Part shown: positions 32,325 through 43,942 of the stretch, piece by piece | Numbering within the stretch: the first letter of the stretch is position 1 | Layout: each line of letters starts with the position of its first letter | Source of the DNA: Kosakonia sacchari | Lineage (GTDB): Bacteria > Pseudomonadota > Gammaproteobacteria > Enterobacterales > Enterobacteriaceae | Length of the DNA: 64,000 bases | Reading direction: 5' to 3' | NCBI GenBank assembly: GCA_900109485.1 | Contig: FOAY01000008.1 | Span: forward strand, 1-64,000 | The notes under the pieces: model-generated | The model's input: only the letters and a program-made list of their open reading frames with translations | What the model was told of the DNA's origin: nothing | The model's database searches: none | Program-made: the position numbers and the translations under genes

Positions 32325-33133
32325 ACGTTCACCCCCAGAAAATGGAGGATCTCCTGGCCGTGACTGTCATAAAGAAGTTTTGCACTCATCACCGCCGAGA
32401 CAATCACAATCATCGGACGAATGAGTTTTTGCCCTTTGCTGAGCACCAGACGTGAGCCCATCCGCGCGCCGAGAAACTGCCCGGCCAGCATGACGAAACC
32501 CGTGCCCCACATAACTTTGCCGCCAATAATAAACAGCAGCAGACCGCCGATATTTGAGGTGGCATTCAGCACTTTGGCGTGCGCGGTGGATTTCGCCAGG
32601 TTGAACCCTGCGAGCGTCACAAAAGCCAGCGCGTAAAATGAACCGGCGCCGGGGCCGAAGAAACCGTCGTAAAAACCGACACAGCCGCCGGACACCAACG
32701 CAAACGGCAGCCCGTACAAACGACGCTGACGATCGTCCTCACCCAGCTTCGGCATCAACAGAAAGTAGAGACCGATACAGATCACCAGAATCGGCAGGAT
32801 TTGGCGCAGCACATCTGATTGCACATGCTGCACCAGCAGCGCGCCGGTGGTTGAGCCGATAAAGGTCATCAGAATATTGAGTTTCTGATCGGCAAGGTTC
32901 ACCACTTTGCGGCGAACAAAGTACAGCGACGCAGAAATCGAACCGCCACAGGACTGCAACTTATTCGTTGCCAGCGCCTCGGCTGGCGTCATGCCTGCCG
33001 CCAGTAACGCAGGCACCGTTAACAGGCCGCCACCGCCCGCCAGAGAGTCAATAAAACCGGCCAGCAGCGCGACAAAAAAAAGCACCACCAGCAGTAATGG
33101 CGATACCATAAACAGTTGTTGAAAGAGTTCCAT
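32321..33133 (-). CDS. yfcA: TauE/SafE-family transporter YfcA
   Basis: 270 residues, about eight membrane segments with the twofold repeated TauE/SafE (TSUP) pattern: GFIDSLAGGGGLLTVPALLA in the first half and VGFYDGFFGPGAGSFYALAF in the second. These families export or import sulfur-containing anions; the substrate of YfcA is unknown. Starts and stops overlap both neighbours, so it is part of an aroC-mepA-yfcA-epmC-yfcL unit. Confidence 0.93.
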   Translation of the reverse strand: MELFQQLFMVSPLLLVVLFFVALLAGFIDSLAGGGGLLTVPALLAAGMTPAEALATNKLQSCGGSISASLYFVRRKVVNLADQKLNILMTFIGSTTGALLVQHVQSDVLRQILPILVICIGLYFLLMPKLGEDDRQRRLYGLPFALVSGGCVGFYDGFFGPGAGSFYALAFVTLAGFNLAKSTAHAKVLNATSNIGGLLLFIIGGKVMWGTGFVMLAGQFLGARMGSRLVLSKGQKLIRPMIVIVSAVMSAKLLYDSHGQEILHFLGVNV

Positions 33134-33957
33134 CAGAGTGCGTGTTCATCCAGTAAAGCCTGACAAGACGGCGGCAATGGCGGCGGCGTCTTTTTCTCAG
33201 GGATGGTGCTGCCAGGTTTCGCCGGTTCAAACCAGCTTTGCAGTTCTGCGCCGCAACCGTCGCCAGGCGGCGGCAGAGGTTGATCCTGGCACTCCAGGCT
33301 ATCGGCCGGGCAGCGCAAACGCACGTGCATATGGGCGCGATGCTGGAACCACGGACGCACTTTACGCAGCCAGTCGCGATCGGTTCCGGCATCGAGGCAA
33401 AGTTGCTGTTTGATCGCCGGGTTAACGAAAATGCGCGTCACGTCGTTATCTTGTGCCGCCAGCTTGATCATGCTACTGATTTCCGGCTTCCACAGCGCGG
33501 GCACGACCTGCTTACCATCGCTGGAGACGAGATCCAGCGCCTGTGGTTTCAGCAACTGCGCGGCGCTCCAGCGCGTTTTCGGCAGTTGCAGGAAGATATC
33601 AACATCCAGCCCGGATTGATGGCTGGCGTGGCCGCCGTTGAAACGCCCACCTGCCGGCATCCCCATGTCGCCCACCAGCACCGTGCCCAGCCCCAGATTG
33701 CGCACCTGATTGCTCAGACGCTGGATAAACAGCACCAGATCGGGATGACCAAAGTAGCGCCGCTGGTCAGTGCGCATCACCTGATAGTTGTCCGATTGCA
33801 GCGGCAGCGCATATGCGCCAACGATACAGCCATTGGCGAACGCGCCAATGGATTGCGGGCTACCGGCGACCGGATGCGTCAGTTTTTGCCACGGTGTCGC
33901 CGCCGTCGCGGCGGCGCACACCAGCAGAGTAAACAGCGCAATTGCCGTTTTTTTCAT
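33133..33957 (-). CDS. mepA: Penicillin-insensitive murein endopeptidase
   Basis: 274 residues with a signal peptide ([20 protein letters not shown]). MepA is a periplasmic LAS-type zinc peptidase that cuts D-alanyl-meso-diaminopimelyl cross-links. The metal ligands lie in [17 protein letters not shown] and [12 protein letters not shown]. The six cysteines of the E. coli protein that form disulfides seem conserved in number. It is 3 bp downstream of aroC. Confidence 0.95.
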   Translation of the reverse strand: MKKTAIALFTLLVCAAATAATPWQKLTHPVAGSPQSIGAFANGCIVGAYALPLQSDNYQVMRTDQRRYFGHPDLVLFIQRLSNQVRNLGLGTVLVGDMGMPAGGRFNGGHASHQSGLDVDIFLQLPKTRWSAAQLLKPQALDLVSSDGKQVVPALWKPEISSMIKLAAQDNDVTRIFVNPAIKQQLCLDAGTDRDWLRKVRPWFQHRAHMHVRLRCPADSLECQDQPLPPPGDGCGAELQSWFEPAKPGSTIPEKKTPPPLPPSCQALLDEHAL

Positions 33958-33960
33958 TGT

Positions 33961-35046
33961 TTACCAGCGTGGAATATCAGTGGTGACATCAGCGTTTTGC
34001 GCACGCTGACGCAGGAAGTGATCCATCAGCACGATCGCCAGCATCGCTTCAGCGATCGGCACGGCGCGAATACCCACGCACGGATCGTGACGGCCTTTGG
34101 TTACCATCTCCACTTCTTCGCCAAAACGATTAATCGTGCGACCCGGTACGGTAATGCTCGAGGTGGGTTTCAGCGCGATATTGGCAATAATTTGCTGCCC
34201 GCTGCTGATGCCGCCAAGAATGCCACCCGCGTGGTTGCTCTTGAAACCCTGCTGCGTGATTTCGTCGCGGTTTTCACTGCCGCGCAGCTTCACGACTTCA
34301 AAGCCGTCGCCAATTTCCACGCCTTTCACCGCGTTGATGCTCATCAGCGCGTGCGCGATATCAGCATCCAGACGGTCAAACACTGGCTCGCCAAAACCAG
34401 CCGGAACGCCATCGGCCACCACGGTCACTTTCGCGCCGATGGAGTCGCCCTCTTTTTTCAGGCCGCGCATCAGTTCGTCCAGCGCCTCGATTTTGTCCGG
34501 ATCCGGACAGAAAAACGGGTTCTGTTCAACCTGCGTCCAGTCGTTGATCTCCAGCGGGATCTCGCCCATTTGAGTCAGACAGCCGCGAATAATAATGCCG
34601 AATTTCTGCGCCAGATATTTCTTGGCGATAGCGCCAGCGGCCACGCGCATGGCGGTTTCGCGCGCAGAGGAACGACCGCCGCCGCGATAGTCACGCAGAC
34701 CGTATTTTTGTTCGTAGGTGTAATCCGCATGGCCCGGGCGGAACAGATCTTTAATCGCGCCATAATCCTGCGAGCGCTGATCGGTGTTTTCGATCAGCAG
34801 ACCAATGCTGGTACCGGTGGTAACGCCTTCAAAGACGCCGGACAGAATCTTCACCTGATCCGCTTCGCGACGCTGGGTGGTATAGCGCGATGTTCCCGGA
34901 CGTCGTCTGTCGAGATCGTGTTGTAAATCGGCTTCGGTCAGCGGAATACCCGGAGGTACGCCGTCAACGATGCAACCCAGCGCCAGGCCGTGCGATTCGC
35001 CAAACGTGGTTACGCGGAAAAGTTGTCCAATTGTGTTACCTGCCAT
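33961..35046 (-). CDS. aroC: Chorismate synthase
   Basis: 361 residues from the ATG at 35046 ([20 protein letters not shown]), as in E. coli. AroC converts EPSP to chorismate with reduced FMN. The three signatures [18 protein letters not shown], the [19 protein letters not shown] loop and RGSENRDEI-containing segment are present. It lies 37 bp after prmB. Confidence 0.97.
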   Translation of the reverse strand: MAGNTIGQLFRVTTFGESHGLALGCIVDGVPPGIPLTEADLQHDLDRRRPGTSRYTTQRREADQVKILSGVFEGVTTGTSIGLLIENTDQRSQDYGAIKDLFRPGHADYTYEQKYGLRDYRGGGRSSARETAMRVAAGAIAKKYLAQKFGIIIRGCLTQMGEIPLEINDWTQVEQNPFFCPDPDKIEALDELMRGLKKEGDSIGAKVTVVADGVPAGFGEPVFDRLDADIAHALMSINAVKGVEIGDGFEVVKLRGSENRDEITQQGFKSNHAGGILGGISSGQQIIANIALKPTSSITVPGRTINRFGEEVEMVTKGRHDPCVGIRAVPIAEAMLAIVLMDHFLRQRAQNADVTTDIPRW

Positions 35047-35083
35047 CACGGCTCCGTTGTCGTTGTTGGTGTTGAGCGTCGTT

Positions 35084-36016
35084 TTAATCTTTATAGATGC
35101 TGAAGTGTTCGCGAGCGGCAATCAGCTGCGCTTTGGTCAGCATAAAGACGCCGTCCCCGCCGTTATCAAACTCCAGCCAGGTGAACGGGACGTCCGGATA
35201 TTGTTCCATCAGATGTACCATGCTGTTGCCGACTTCACAAATCAGGATGCCGTGATCAGCAAGGTAATCCGGGGCGCAGGCCAGAATGCGGCGAGTCAGT
35301 TTCAGGCCGTCGCTGCCTGATGCCAGGCCCAGTTCCGGCTCGTGACGGTATTCCGACGGCAGATCGGACATATCTTCTTCATCAACGTACGGCGGGTTGG
35401 TGACAATCAGGTCGTACTGCACTTTCGGCAGATCGCGGAACAGGTCGGAACGGATCGGCGTAACGTGGTGAATCAGGCCGTGCTCTTCAATATTGTGTTC
35501 GGTTACCGCCAGCGCATCCGCGGAGATATCGACCGCATCCACTTCGGCTTCCGGGAAGGCGTACGCCGTCGCAATAGCGATACAGCCGCTGCCGGTACAC
35601 ATATCCAGAATATGTTGCGGCTGTTGATCAATCAGCCCGGCAAAGCGGTTGTTGATCAGCTCACCAATAGGAGAACGCGGCACCAGCACGCGCTCATCGA
35701 CATAAAATTCGTGGCCGCAGAACCACGCTTTGTTGGTCAGGTAAGCGACCGGAATACGCTCGTTAACGCGACGGATCACGCGCTCAACAATGCGGTGACG
35801 CTCGCTGGAAGTCAGGCGCGCGGTGCGCATATCTTCCGGGATGTCGAGCGGCAGATAGAGCGTCGGCAGCACCAGTTGCACCGCTTCGTCCCACGGGTTA
35901 TCCGTGCCGTGACCGTACCAGATATTCGCGGCGCTAAAGCGGCTGACCGCCCAACGCAGCATGTCCTGAATGGTGTGCAGCTCATTCACTGCTTCATCGA
36001 CAAAAATTTTATCCAT
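35084..36016 (-). CDS. prmB: Ribosomal protein uL3 glutamine methyltransferase
   Basis: 310 residues from the ATG at 36016 ([20 protein letters not shown]). The SAM site [20 protein letters not shown] and the NPPY motif ([14 protein letters not shown]) identify the PrmB/PrmC glutamine methyltransferase family; PrmB acts on Gln150 of uL3. The 34 codons upstream of this start are not conserved. Confidence 0.96.
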   Translation of the reverse strand: MDKIFVDEAVNELHTIQDMLRWAVSRFSAANIWYGHGTDNPWDEAVQLVLPTLYLPLDIPEDMRTARLTSSERHRIVERVIRRVNERIPVAYLTNKAWFCGHEFYVDERVLVPRSPIGELINNRFAGLIDQQPQHILDMCTGSGCIAIATAYAFPEAEVDAVDISADALAVTEHNIEEHGLIHHVTPIRSDLFRDLPKVQYDLIVTNPPYVDEEDMSDLPSEYRHEPELGLASGSDGLKLTRRILACAPDYLADHGILICEVGNSMVHLMEQYPDVPFTWLEFDNGGDGVFMLTKAQLIAAREHFSIYKD

Positions 36017-36181
36017 AGTATCCCCCAGGCACATGCTCGCATTAAATTCGGCGGCTAGTTTGCCATGAAGACGGCGATAAATCAGCACCTCACGCGCCAG
36101 CCGGAGGGAAAAATGCATTTTGCTTCACCGGAGCCGCAGTGAGTCGGGTAAACTGAGGAAAAGAAAAGATGAGACGCACAG

Positions 36182-36733
36182 ATGAAAAAGAAACCATCGC
36201 TTAGCGAGGAGGAACAGGCGTTGTTCCGGCAACTGATGACCGGTACGCGCCAGCTTAAGCAGGATACCGTGGTACATCGCCCAGCGCGGAAAAAAATCAG
36301 CGAAGTGCCGGTGAAACGATTGTTACAGGAGCAAGCCGATAACAGTCACTACTTTTCCGACGAGTTTCAGCCGCTGCTCAATACCGAAGGTCCGGTCAAA
36401 TATGTGCGTGAAGATGTCAGCCATTTTGAGCTGAAAAAGATCCGCCGGGGCGATTACTCGCCAGAGTTGTTTCTCGATCTGCACGGTTTAACACAGCAGC
36501 AGGCGAAACAAGAACTGGGCGCGCTGATCGCCGCCTGTCGCCGTGAACATGTGTTTTGCGCCTGCGTGATGCACGGCCACGGTAAACACATTCTGAAACA
36601 ACAGACACCGCTGTGGCTGGCGCAGCACCCGCATGTGATGGCGTTTCACCAGGCACCGAAAGAGTATGGCGGCGACGCCGCAATTCTGGTGCTGATTGAA
36701 GTGGAAGAGTGGCAGCCGCCGGAGCTGCCCTGA
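36182..36733 (+). CDS. smrB: Ribosome rescue nuclease SmrB
   Basis: 183 residues. The C-terminal Smr domain carries [20 protein letters not shown] and the HGHGKHILK motif. In E. coli SmrB (YfcN) cuts mRNA between collided ribosomes. A basic N-terminal region precedes the domain. It is divergent from prmB and followed by a strong terminator. Confidence 0.93.
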   Translation: MKKKPSLSEEEQALFRQLMTGTRQLKQDTVVHRPARKKISEVPVKRLLQEQADNSHYFSDEFQPLLNTEGPVKYVREDVSHFELKKIRRGDYSPELFLDLHGLTQQQAKQELGALIAACRREHVFCACVMHGHGKHILKQQTPLWLAQHPHVMAFHQAPKEYGGDAAILVLIEVEEWQPPELP

Positions 36734-36746
36734 TGCCAGAAACGCC

Positions 36747-36777
36747 AAGAGCCGCATAAAGCGGCTCTTCGTTTTTT
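36747..36777 (+). terminator. Terminator after smrB
   Basis: AAGAGCCGC / GCGGCTCTT with an ATAAA loop, then CGTTTTTT. It is a clear rho-independent terminator 14 bp beyond the smrB stop. Confidence 0.88.
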
Positions 36778-36792
36778 CAGGGTCCGGCGAAT

Positions 36793-37278
36793 TCAGATGG
36801 CTTTACGCATCTTCAGGTTGCAGGGACTCATTTGCCAGTCGAAAACCCCTTTACCGTTTTCACCCAGCGTAACGCAGGCGATGGCGGAAGTGGTAAACAT
36901 CGGCGGTGCTTCACCCGGGCAGAGCTCGGACACCAGGTAACCGACCAGCGGCAGGTGAGAGATCACCAGCACAGAGGAGGTACCTTCATTCGCCAGCGCC
37001 TGCAAATAGGCACTGACAAGGCCGATATCGCCGCAAGGCGTCAGTTCCGGCAGGACCTCCACGTTGTCAGGCAGGTTCATACACTCCCCTACCTTTTCCA
37101 GCGTCTGTTCAGCACGTAAAAAAGGGCTGATCAGAACACGTTCAATATCCACTTTTTGGCCTTTCAACCATGTTGCCATTTGACGGGATTCGTCACAGCC
37201 ACAAGGGGTTAAGGGACGAACCGAGTCACTGGCTGCATCGAGGGCAGCGTCGCCGTGACGCATGATAAAAACTTGCAT
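36793..37278 (-). CDS. sixA: Phosphohistidine phosphatase SixA
   Basis: 161 residues. The RHG motif with the nucleophilic His8 (MQVFIMRHGD) and the second histidine in VISHLPLVGYL are present. SixA removes phosphate from histidine-phosphotransfer proteins; in E. coli it acts on nitrogen-PTS NPr. It stands between smrB and fadJ as in E. coli. Confidence 0.95.
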   Translation of the reverse strand: MQVFIMRHGDAALDAASDSVRPLTPCGCDESRQMATWLKGQKVDIERVLISPFLRAEQTLEKVGECMNLPDNVEVLPELTPCGDIGLVSAYLQALANEGTSSVLVISHLPLVGYLVSELCPGEAPPMFTTSAIACVTLGENGKGVFDWQMSPCNLKMRKAI

Positions 37279-37488
37279 ATTGCACCGCTTTTGTTAACCA
37301 GAATCATCAATACCTTCACTGCGAAATCATTTCGCGACGACGGAAAAGTATCGATGGCCGGGCATTGTGCCTGATCCATTCCATGAATGAAACGCTGTTT
37401 TTTACCTCAATGGTGTAAGTATAGTCAATCACTGTTTACAAAATAACCGCGAACGCCATGAGGAATAACAGAATTAAATTTTTAGACC

Positions 37489-39636
37489 TTAATTCACATC
37501 TTCAGTTTCTTTTTCCAACCAAAAAATTACCCCCTGCTCCGCCATACGTAACAGCGGTTCACAAGGCGCAAAACGCGTGCCGTATTGCGCTTCCAGCCGC
37601 TGCAACCTCGCCACGATATCGCCCGCACCTGATGTCGCTATATAGTGGAACGGCCCGCCTAAAAACGGCGGAAAACCGATGCCGAATACGGCGCCAATAT
37701 CGCCGTCTCGCGCGCTGCGAATCACTTGCTCATCAAAGCAACGCACCGCCTCGTTCAGCATCAGCAGCACACAGCGTTCCGCCATCTGCTCTGCCGATAA
37801 TCGCCCGCCGCCGGAAACACCAATCAGGGGATAAATCGCCGGATCGGGTTGTTTTTTGCTTTTACGCCCTTTCACAGGGTAAAGATAGAAACCACGACCA
37901 TTTTTTCGCCCTTTGCGATCGTCGTTCAGAATTGCGCTGACAATACTTGCAGGGGCGCTAAACCGTTCACCATAAGCGCTTTCCAGCACCGGGATAATTT
38001 TTGTACCGGTATCGATGCCCACTTCATCCAGTAACTGGATCGGCCCGACCGGGAAGCCAAATTTCACCAGCGCGCGATCAATATCGTCGATGCGCTCGCC
38101 TTCACTCAGCAGCCGGATGGCCTCATTAATATAGGGAGCAAGAATGCGGTTCACGTAAAATCCGGCTTTATCCGCCACCACAATCGGCGTTTTGCCCTGT
38201 TTTTTCGCCAGTTTTACCGTGGTAGCGATGGTCTGCTCATCCGTTCCGGCGTGTGGGATCACCTCCACCAGCGGCATTTTTTCCACCGGGCTGAAAAAAT
38301 GTAATCCGATAACCTTTTCTGGTCGCGCGGCCTGGGCCGCAATATCGCCGATCGGTAAAGAAGAGGTATTGGAGGCAAAAATAGTATGAGCAGAACAATG
38401 GGCTTCCACTTCAGCCACCATTTTCTGTTTCAAAGCGAGATCTTCAAACACCGCCTCAATGACCAGGTCACGCTGAGCAAAGCCGCTAAAATCCAGGGTG
38501 CCGGATATTTTCGCCAACTGCTTATCGCGCTCGCCCGCTTTCAGGTAGCGACGACGCACTTTTTTATCCAGCTCTTCCCAACTGTATTTCAGCGCGTGGT
38601 TGATCCCTTTCGCATTAATATCTTTTATGCGAACTGGCAATCCTGCTTTGCTTGCCGTGACGAAAGCGATCCCGCCGCCCATTAATCCGCCGCCCAGCAC
38701 GCCGATCGTATTCAACGAACCAGCCTGCACCTCGCTGCCCGGATCTTTTTTAACGCCGGTACTGGCGAAGAACAGGTGGCGTAACGCCTGCGATTGCGGC
38801 GTCATCGCCAGTTGGCCAAATGCGCGCGCTTCCGCATCGTAACCGCTACTGCGCCCCTGCGTCAGCCCGGTTTCAATGACCGATAAAATGCGCGTAGCCG
38901 CAGGATAATTCCCCTGGGTTTTTTGTTCGGTTTTCTTACTCACCATACGGAACAGCAACGCGCGGCCAAGCGGCCCGGCGAGAACCCGTTCACGAACCGG
39001 CAGGTGACGACCGGTCGGCCGCCCCTGTTTGGCCAGATCAACAGCGGCCTCGAGTAGAATTGAATGCGGTACGACCTCATCCACCAGCCCGACTTTTAAT
39101 GCCTGGCGCGGACGAAGCTGTTTTCCGGTGAGGATCATTTCCAGCGCCGTACTGACGCCAATCAGACGCGGCAATCGCTGTGTCCCGCCGGAACCGGGCA
39201 GCAGCCCTAACTGAACTTCCGGCAATCCCAGCATCGTTTTCCCGTCGTCGGTACAAATCCGGCGATGGCACGCCAGCGCCAGTTCCAGCCCGCCGCCCAG
39301 GCAAGCGCCATGAATTGCGGCAACCACCGGAATCGACAGCGCATGGATCTCCGCCATCACTTGCTGCCCCTGACGGGCCAGATCCTCGGCCTCTTTTGCC
39401 GTCTGGCAACGGGCGATCATATTGATATCCGCGCCAGCGATAAAATTGTCTGACTTGGCCGAGATAAACACCACGCCACGCAGCGCCTTGTTGTCGCGGA
39501 TCTGTTTCAGCATGGCGCGCACTTCACCGGCAAACTCCGCTTTCAGGGTGTTCATTTTTTCATTCGGTACATCAATGGTAACGACCGCAATATTGTCGGG
39601 ACGCACATTAAGCGTAAATGCGGACATCATTGTCAT
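37489..39636 (-). CDS. fadJ: Fatty acid oxidation complex alpha subunit FadJ
   Basis: 715 residues. The N-terminal crotonase domain ([36 protein letters not shown]) hydrates enoyl-CoA and the C-terminal part ([37 protein letters not shown]) is 3-hydroxyacyl-CoA dehydrogenase. With FadI it carries out anaerobic beta-oxidation. Its start overlaps the fadI stop by one base; a third-codon ATG gives an equally plausible start. The C-terminal tail is slightly different from E. coli FadJ. Confidence 0.96.
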   Translation of the reverse strand: MTMMSAFTLNVRPDNIAVVTIDVPNEKMNTLKAEFAGEVRAMLKQIRDNKALRGVVFISAKSDNFIAGADINMIARCQTAKEAEDLARQGQQVMAEIHALSIPVVAAIHGACLGGGLELALACHRRICTDDGKTMLGLPEVQLGLLPGSGGTQRLPRLIGVSTALEMILTGKQLRPRQALKVGLVDEVVPHSILLEAAVDLAKQGRPTGRHLPVRERVLAGPLGRALLFRMVSKKTEQKTQGNYPAATRILSVIETGLTQGRSSGYDAEARAFGQLAMTPQSQALRHLFFASTGVKKDPGSEVQAGSLNTIGVLGGGLMGGGIAFVTASKAGLPVRIKDINAKGINHALKYSWEELDKKVRRRYLKAGERDKQLAKISGTLDFSGFAQRDLVIEAVFEDLALKQKMVAEVEAHCSAHTIFASNTSSLPIGDIAAQAARPEKVIGLHFFSPVEKMPLVEVIPHAGTDEQTIATTVKLAKKQGKTPIVVADKAGFYVNRILAPYINEAIRLLSEGERIDDIDRALVKFGFPVGPIQLLDEVGIDTGTKIIPVLESAYGERFSAPASIVSAILNDDRKGRKNGRGFYLYPVKGRKSKKQPDPAIYPLIGVSGGGRLSAEQMAERCVLLMLNEAVRCFDEQVIRSARDGDIGAVFGIGFPPFLGGPFHYIATSGAGDIVARLQRLEAQYGTRFAPCEPLLRMAEQGVIFWLEKETEDVN

Positions 39637-40943
39637 TATTCAGCCTCCAGAACCATTGCCGCGCCCAGACCGCCCGCAGCACAGGCCGTGACCAGACCAA
39701 AGCCTCCGCCCCGTCGGCGCAGTTCGTGTAACGTTTGGGTGATCATGCGCGCGCCGGTGGCGGCAAACGGATGGCCGTAAGCGATGGACCCACCCAGCAC
39801 GTTAAACTTGCTGTCATCCACCTCGCCGGTTGCCTGCGAACGCCCAAGAACCTCACGGGCAAAACGCTCGCTGGCCATCAATTTCAGGTTGGTTAAGGTC
39901 TGCGCGGCAAAGGCTTCGTGCATATCGAGAAGCGTCAAGTCAGCCATCGTCAGCCCGGCCCTTTCCAGCGCCAGCGGCGTTGCCCAGGCCGGTCCAAGCA
40001 GCATGTCCTGTTGCACATCAATGGCGGTGAAAGCGTAGCTGCGCAAATAACCGAGCGGCGATAATCCCAGTTCCCGCGCGCGGGATTCGGTCATTAAAAT
40101 GACAGCCGCAGCCCCGTCGGTTAGCGGCGTACTGTTCGCCGCCGTCACCGTGCCATGCTGGCGATCGAAGGCGGGACGCAGCTTCGCGTAATCGGCCAGG
40201 CTGGAGTTATGACGAACGTTATTATCCTGTTCAACCGGATCGCGAAACGGCGGCGCATACGCAGTCATCACTTCATCACGCAATTTGCCTTCTGCCCAGG
40301 CCTGCGCGGCTAACTGGTGTGAACGGTGGGCCAGCGCATCCTGCTGTTCGCGGCTGATACCGTATGTTTTCGCCATCTGTTCAGCCGTATCGCCCATTCT
40401 CAGGCCGGTGGAATACTCCGCAACGGCGGGAGGAACCGGCAACAGGTCGCGCAAGCGCAAGCGGGAGAAAAGCTTCAGTTTTTGCCCCACAGTGCGGGCT
40501 TTGTTGGCATCCACCAGCGCACGCGCCAGCCTTTTACTGACGCCAATCGGTAAAACAGAGGAGGAATCCGCCCCGCCAGCAATACCGGCGCGAATGGTGC
40601 CCGCCAGCAAACTTTCGGCGACGTTAGCTACTGCCTGGAAACTGGTTGCGCAAGCACGGCTGACGCTGTAAGCATCGGTATGGACGCTCATGCCGGTGCC
40701 AAGTACGATTTCGCGCGCGATATTTGGCGCTTCCGGCATCTGCACAACCTGGCCAAACACCAGTTGTTCAATCACGTCTGGGGGAATTTCGCTGCGCGCC
40801 AGCATCTCTCCCACCACCATTTTGCCGAGATCGATCGCCGGAATGCCGTGAAAAGCGGTGGCCTGGCGGGCAAACGGGGTACGTAACCCACTGACAATGG
40901 CAATGCGGTCGCCCTGGCGGGTGACAAGCGGTAATGCCTTCAT
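39636..40943 (-). CDS. fadI: 3-ketoacyl-CoA thiolase FadI
   Basis: 435 residues. The nucleophile lies in [20 protein letters not shown]; the C-terminal base region [20 protein letters not shown] and the [13 protein letters not shown] ending are complete. FadI performs the thiolytic step with FadJ. A FadR site lies 30 bp upstream. Confidence 0.96.
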   Translation of the reverse strand: MKALPLVTRQGDRIAIVSGLRTPFARQATAFHGIPAIDLGKMVVGEMLARSEIPPDVIEQLVFGQVVQMPEAPNIAREIVLGTGMSVHTDAYSVSRACATSFQAVANVAESLLAGTIRAGIAGGADSSSVLPIGVSKRLARALVDANKARTVGQKLKLFSRLRLRDLLPVPPAVAEYSTGLRMGDTAEQMAKTYGISREQQDALAHRSHQLAAQAWAEGKLRDEVMTAYAPPFRDPVEQDNNVRHNSSLADYAKLRPAFDRQHGTVTAANSTPLTDGAAAVILMTESRARELGLSPLGYLRSYAFTAIDVQQDMLLGPAWATPLALERAGLTMADLTLLDMHEAFAAQTLTNLKLMASERFAREVLGRSQATGEVDDSKFNVLGGSIAYGHPFAATGARMITQTLHELRRRGGGFGLVTACAAGGLGAAMVLEAE

Positions 40944-40972
40944 AACACTCCCCTGTTAACAGCGTATGCATA

Positions 40973-40989
40973 AAGTGGTCTGACCTGAT
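40973..40989 (+). promoter_or_regulatory. FadR operator of fadIJ
   Basis: AAGTGGTCTGACCTGAT matches the FadR consensus core TGGTC-GACCT. It lies between the fadI start and upstream sequence, where FadR would block transcription until acyl-CoA is present. Confidence 0.72.
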
Positions 40990-41069
40990 AACAGTCTTAA
41001 CCAATTTTTTACATATAGCCAATGGGAGCGAGAGAAAAATGCGAGCTAAGGCACAGAGATGCTTAGCAA

Positions 41070-41093
41070 AACGCCTCCGTGAAAGGAGGCGTT
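41070..41093 (-). terminator. Terminator after yfcZ
   Basis: AACGCCTCC / GGAGGCGTT with a six-base loop, followed on the minus strand by TTTTG. It ends yfcZ 10 bp beyond its stop. Confidence 0.78.
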
Positions 41094-41103
41094 GGCGGGA
41101 AGA

Positions 41104-41388
41104 TTAACGCAGGCCAAGCTGGAAAATCAGGGTTTCCGCTTCGCAGGCGAAAACAAAATCGATATCGAGACGCACGCCGTCCGCCACTTCGGTGAAGGTG
41201 GAGGTGATTTGGCAAGGCTCGGATTCCACGCTGCGGGCTCTTGCGCTCAGCGCATCCAGCGTTTCGTCGGCCTCAGCACGGTTGGTGAATACGCGACTGT
41301 AAGAGGCGGTGCAGTCGGAGTTGTCCATAATGGTGCCAACATCCATACAGCAGCAAACCGGGGTTTCATCAGCACTGCATTTGCTCAT
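41104..41388 (-). CDS. yfcZ: YfcZ/YiiS family protein
   Basis: 94 residues from the ATG at 41388, preceded by GAGGAATC. The start MSKCSADETPVCCCMDVGTI with its cysteine cluster is the family's N-terminus. The function is unknown. It sits between fadI and fadL on the opposite strand to fadL, as in E. coli. Confidence 0.92.
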   Translation of the reverse strand: MSKCSADETPVCCCMDVGTIMDNSDCTASYSRVFTNRAEADETLDALSARARSVESEPCQITSTFTEVADGVRLDIDFVFACEAETLIFQLGLR

Positions 41389-41765
41389 TGTTGATTCCTC
41401 TGAATTAGCACCCTGGGTGCCAGATAAACGATGGACATATTTTACGCCGCCGTTCATATCGTCTCCAGTTGATAATCTTCCGAAAGTGGATAAGTGACCG
41501 AAATCACGCTTAAAAATGATCTAAAACAAAAATCGCCCAATTGACTGATTACTACCCCCGGCGATTTTGCCACGCAGATCTCGTTTCGAAGATCACAATT
41601 GAAAAAACTTATATACAAACTTGCAACATTCCCTCTGGTCGGACCTATACTTCCGCCACTGGTCTGATTTCTCTGCTGTAACACAGACCCTACACTTCGC
41701 GCTCCTGTTACAACACGTAACATAGTTTGAATAAAAATAAATCGATTTCGAATGAGGTTATGGTC
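41389..41765. promoter_or_regulatory. yfcZ-fadL divergent control region
   Basis: 377 bp without a gene. It holds two FadR-type sites (about 41633-41649, containing CTGGTCGGACCT, and about 41657-41673, containing CACTGGTCTGATTT). They have the same spacing and nearly the same sequence as the two FadR operators of E. coli fadL. A long fadL leader follows. Confidence 0.75.
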
Positions 41766-43127
41766 ATGAGCCAGAAAACCCGTTTTACCAAGTCTGCTCT
41801 GGCAGTCGCAGTGGCAATTGTCTCTACCCAGGCCTGGTCCGCAGGCTTTCAACTCAATGAATTTTCGGCTTCTGGTCTTGGCCGCGCCTATTCCGGTGAA
41901 GGTGCCATTGCAGATGATGCGGGTAACGTCAGCCGCAACCCTGCATTGATTACCATGTTTGACCGCCCGACGTTCTCCGGCGGCGCGGTGTTTGTGGATC
42001 CGGATGTTGATGTCACCGGCCGTTCCGCGATTGGTAATGATGCAAGCCAGAAAAACATTGCGCCGACAGCGTGGATACCAAACCTGCACTTTGTCGCGCC
42101 GATTAACGATCAGTTCGGCTGGGGGGCTTCGCTGACCTCCAACTTCGGGCTGGCAACAGAGTTTAATAATGACTACGCAGCCGGGTCGATGGGCGGTAAA
42201 ACCGATCTCGAAACACTGAACCTGAACCTTAGCGGCGCGTATCGTCTGGACAGCCACTGGAGCTTCGGTCTGGGTTTTGACGCCGTTTATGCTCGTGCGA
42301 AGATTGAGCGTTACGCTGGCGATCTGCCGCAGATCATTGGCACCAGCCTGCCAGGCCTGGTGCAATCCGGCCAGCTTAGCGCCCAGCAAGCTGCCGCTAT
42401 TGGCGCGCAGGCGGGCGGTATCAGCCGTGATACGCAAATCGCACATCTGAAAGGCGACGAATGGGGCTTTGGCTGGAACGCCGGTATCCTTTACGAGCTG
42501 GATAAAAACAACCGTTACTCATTAACTTACCGCTCAGAAGTGAAGGTCGACTTCGACGGCGATTATAAGAGCAACCTGCCGACAACGCTTAACCCGATTA
42601 ACACAGCATTGGGTCTTGGCTTGCCGTATGGTACTGGCGGCTCGACCACCAATGGTTCGCTGTCGCTCCATCTGCCAGAGATGTGGGAAGTTTCGGGTTA
42701 TAACCGCGTCGCTCCGCAGTGGGCCATTCACTACAGTCTGACCTATACCAGCTGGAGCCAGTTCCAGGAACTGAAAGCGACCGGTGATAGTGGTCAAACG
42801 CTGTTCTATAAAGATGAAGGCTTTAAAGATGCCTATCGCATCGCGCTGGGTACCACTTATTATATGGATGATAACTGGACCTTCCGCGCCGGTATCGCCT
42901 TTGATGACAGCCCAGTTCCGGCTAACAAACGCACGATCTCCATTCCTGACCAGGATCGTCTGTGGCTGAGCACGGGTGCGACCTATGCCTTTAATAAGGA
43001 CGCTTCCGTCGATGTTGGCTTCTCTTATATGCATGGTCAGAAAGTGAAGTTCACCGAAGGCCCGTATACGTTCCAGTCTGAAGGCCGCGCGTTCCTCTAC
43101 GGCGCTAACTTCAACTACGCCTTCTGA
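41766..43127 (+). CDS. fadL: Long-chain fatty acid outer membrane channel FadL
   Basis: 453 residues from the ATG at 41766, eight bases after GAGG. The signal peptide ends at STQAWSA and the mature protein begins [20 protein letters not shown], where the N-terminal hatch inserts with its conserved NPA ([11 protein letters not shown]). The rest alternates as a 14-strand barrel ending in aromatic F. It moves long-chain fatty acids across the outer membrane. The loop near [20 protein letters not shown] differs from E. coli in length and sequence, as expected for a surface loop. Confidence 0.97.
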   Translation: MSQKTRFTKSALAVAVAIVSTQAWSAGFQLNEFSASGLGRAYSGEGAIADDAGNVSRNPALITMFDRPTFSGGAVFVDPDVDVTGRSAIGNDASQKNIAPTAWIPNLHFVAPINDQFGWGASLTSNFGLATEFNNDYAAGSMGGKTDLETLNLNLSGAYRLDSHWSFGLGFDAVYARAKIERYAGDLPQIIGTSLPGLVQSGQLSAQQAAAIGAQAGGISRDTQIAHLKGDEWGFGWNAGILYELDKNNRYSLTYRSEVKVDFDGDYKSNLPTTLNPINTALGLGLPYGTGGSTTNGSLSLHLPEMWEVSGYNRVAPQWAIHYSLTYTSWSQFQELKATGDSGQTLFYKDEGFKDAYRIALGTTYYMDDNWTFRAGIAFDDSPVPANKRTISIPDQDRLWLSTGATYAFNKDASVDVGFSYMHGQKVKFTEGPYTFQSEGRAFLYGANFNYAF

Positions 43128-43143
43128 TAACGCATCAATAATA

Positions 43144-43172
43144 AAAAAAGGTGAGCCAGGCTCACCTTTTTT
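43144..43172. terminator. Bidirectional terminator between fadL and mlaA
   Basis: GGTGAGC / GCTCACC stem with flanking A6 and T6 runs, between convergent genes. Confidence 0.88.
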
Positions 43173-43189
43173 ATTTGCTGCGACCGGTT

Positions 43190-43942
43190 TTATTCCGAAT
43201 CGATATCTTTTAAATCGCCCTGAATCGCCTGCGCATTCGGATTTTCCTGCGGCTTCAGCTTGCCACCGTTGGCGATAAAATCGTGACGCTGGAAATAGGC
43301 TTCCCGCACGAGAATATAAGGATCGGAAGACTGGCGCAGTAAGCCGTCGGAATCGAGCAGTTGCGCACGGGATTCGACACCTTCAAGGGTCCATTTACCG
43401 ACAGAAAGCGGCCATGTCAGCCACGAGAGCACCGGATAGAGCGTATCCGCCATATCGCCACCATCTTCACGCAGGGTGAAACTGCCGTAGAACGGCAACT
43501 GCATATACGGGCCGTAACCCACGCCATAGTGCCCCAGCGTACTGCCGAAACGGTGCGGATCCTCACGCTGCAATTTGCTGTTCGACATACCGGCGACGTC
43601 CATAAAGCCGCCCATCCCCAACAGGGTATTCAGGAAGAAACGCGTAAAATGCACCATGCCCTGATAGGGATCGCCCTGCAGGAAGTAGTTCACCATCTGC
43701 GCAGGCTCTTCAAGGTTGCTGGTGAAGTTGCTCAGACCATTGCGCGCAGGTTGTGGCACATAATCACGCCATGCTACCGCCACAGGGCGAACAACGTACG
43801 GATCCAGTACGTTGAAGTTGAAGTTGTACATAGTCCGGTTGAACCCTTCCAGCGGGTCCGAACGTCCCTGCGTCTGCTGAGAACTGGCGCAGCCGACCAG
43901 TACAGTGGTTGCCAACGCAAGCGCCGACAGGCGGTATTTCAT
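43190..43942 (-). CDS. mlaA: Outer membrane lipid asymmetry lipoprotein MlaA
   Basis: 250 residues from the ATG at 43942. A lipoprotein signal with lipobox LVGC is followed by the MlaA core (RSDPLEGFNRTMYNFNFNVL; GMVHFTRFFLNTLLGMGGFM). MlaA sits in the outer membrane with porins and extracts misplaced phospholipids for the MlaC shuttle. The 29 codons before this start are not conserved. Confidence 0.95.
   Translation of the reverse strand: MKYRLSALALATTVLVGCASSQQTQGRSDPLEGFNRTMYNFNFNVLDPYVVRPVAVAWRDYVPQPARNGLSNFTSNLEEPAQMVNYFLQGDPYQGMVHFTRFFLNTLLGMGGFMDVAGMSNSKLQREDPHRFGSTLGHYGVGYGPYMQLPFYGSFTLREDGGDMADTLYPVLSWLTWPLSVGKWTLEGVESRAQLLDSDGLLRQSSDPYILVREAYFQRHDFIANGGKLKPQENPNAQAIQGDLKDIDSE

Noticed and set aside
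33238-34926. 562-codon open frame on the plus strand across mepA and aroC
   Set aside because: It lies antisense to two clear, conserved genes, its product is rich in His, Arg and Gln without family resemblance, and it mirrors codon bias of the real genes.
41454-42446. 330-codon open frame opposite fadL and its leader
   Set aside because: Overlaps the FadR operators and fadL; no family features.
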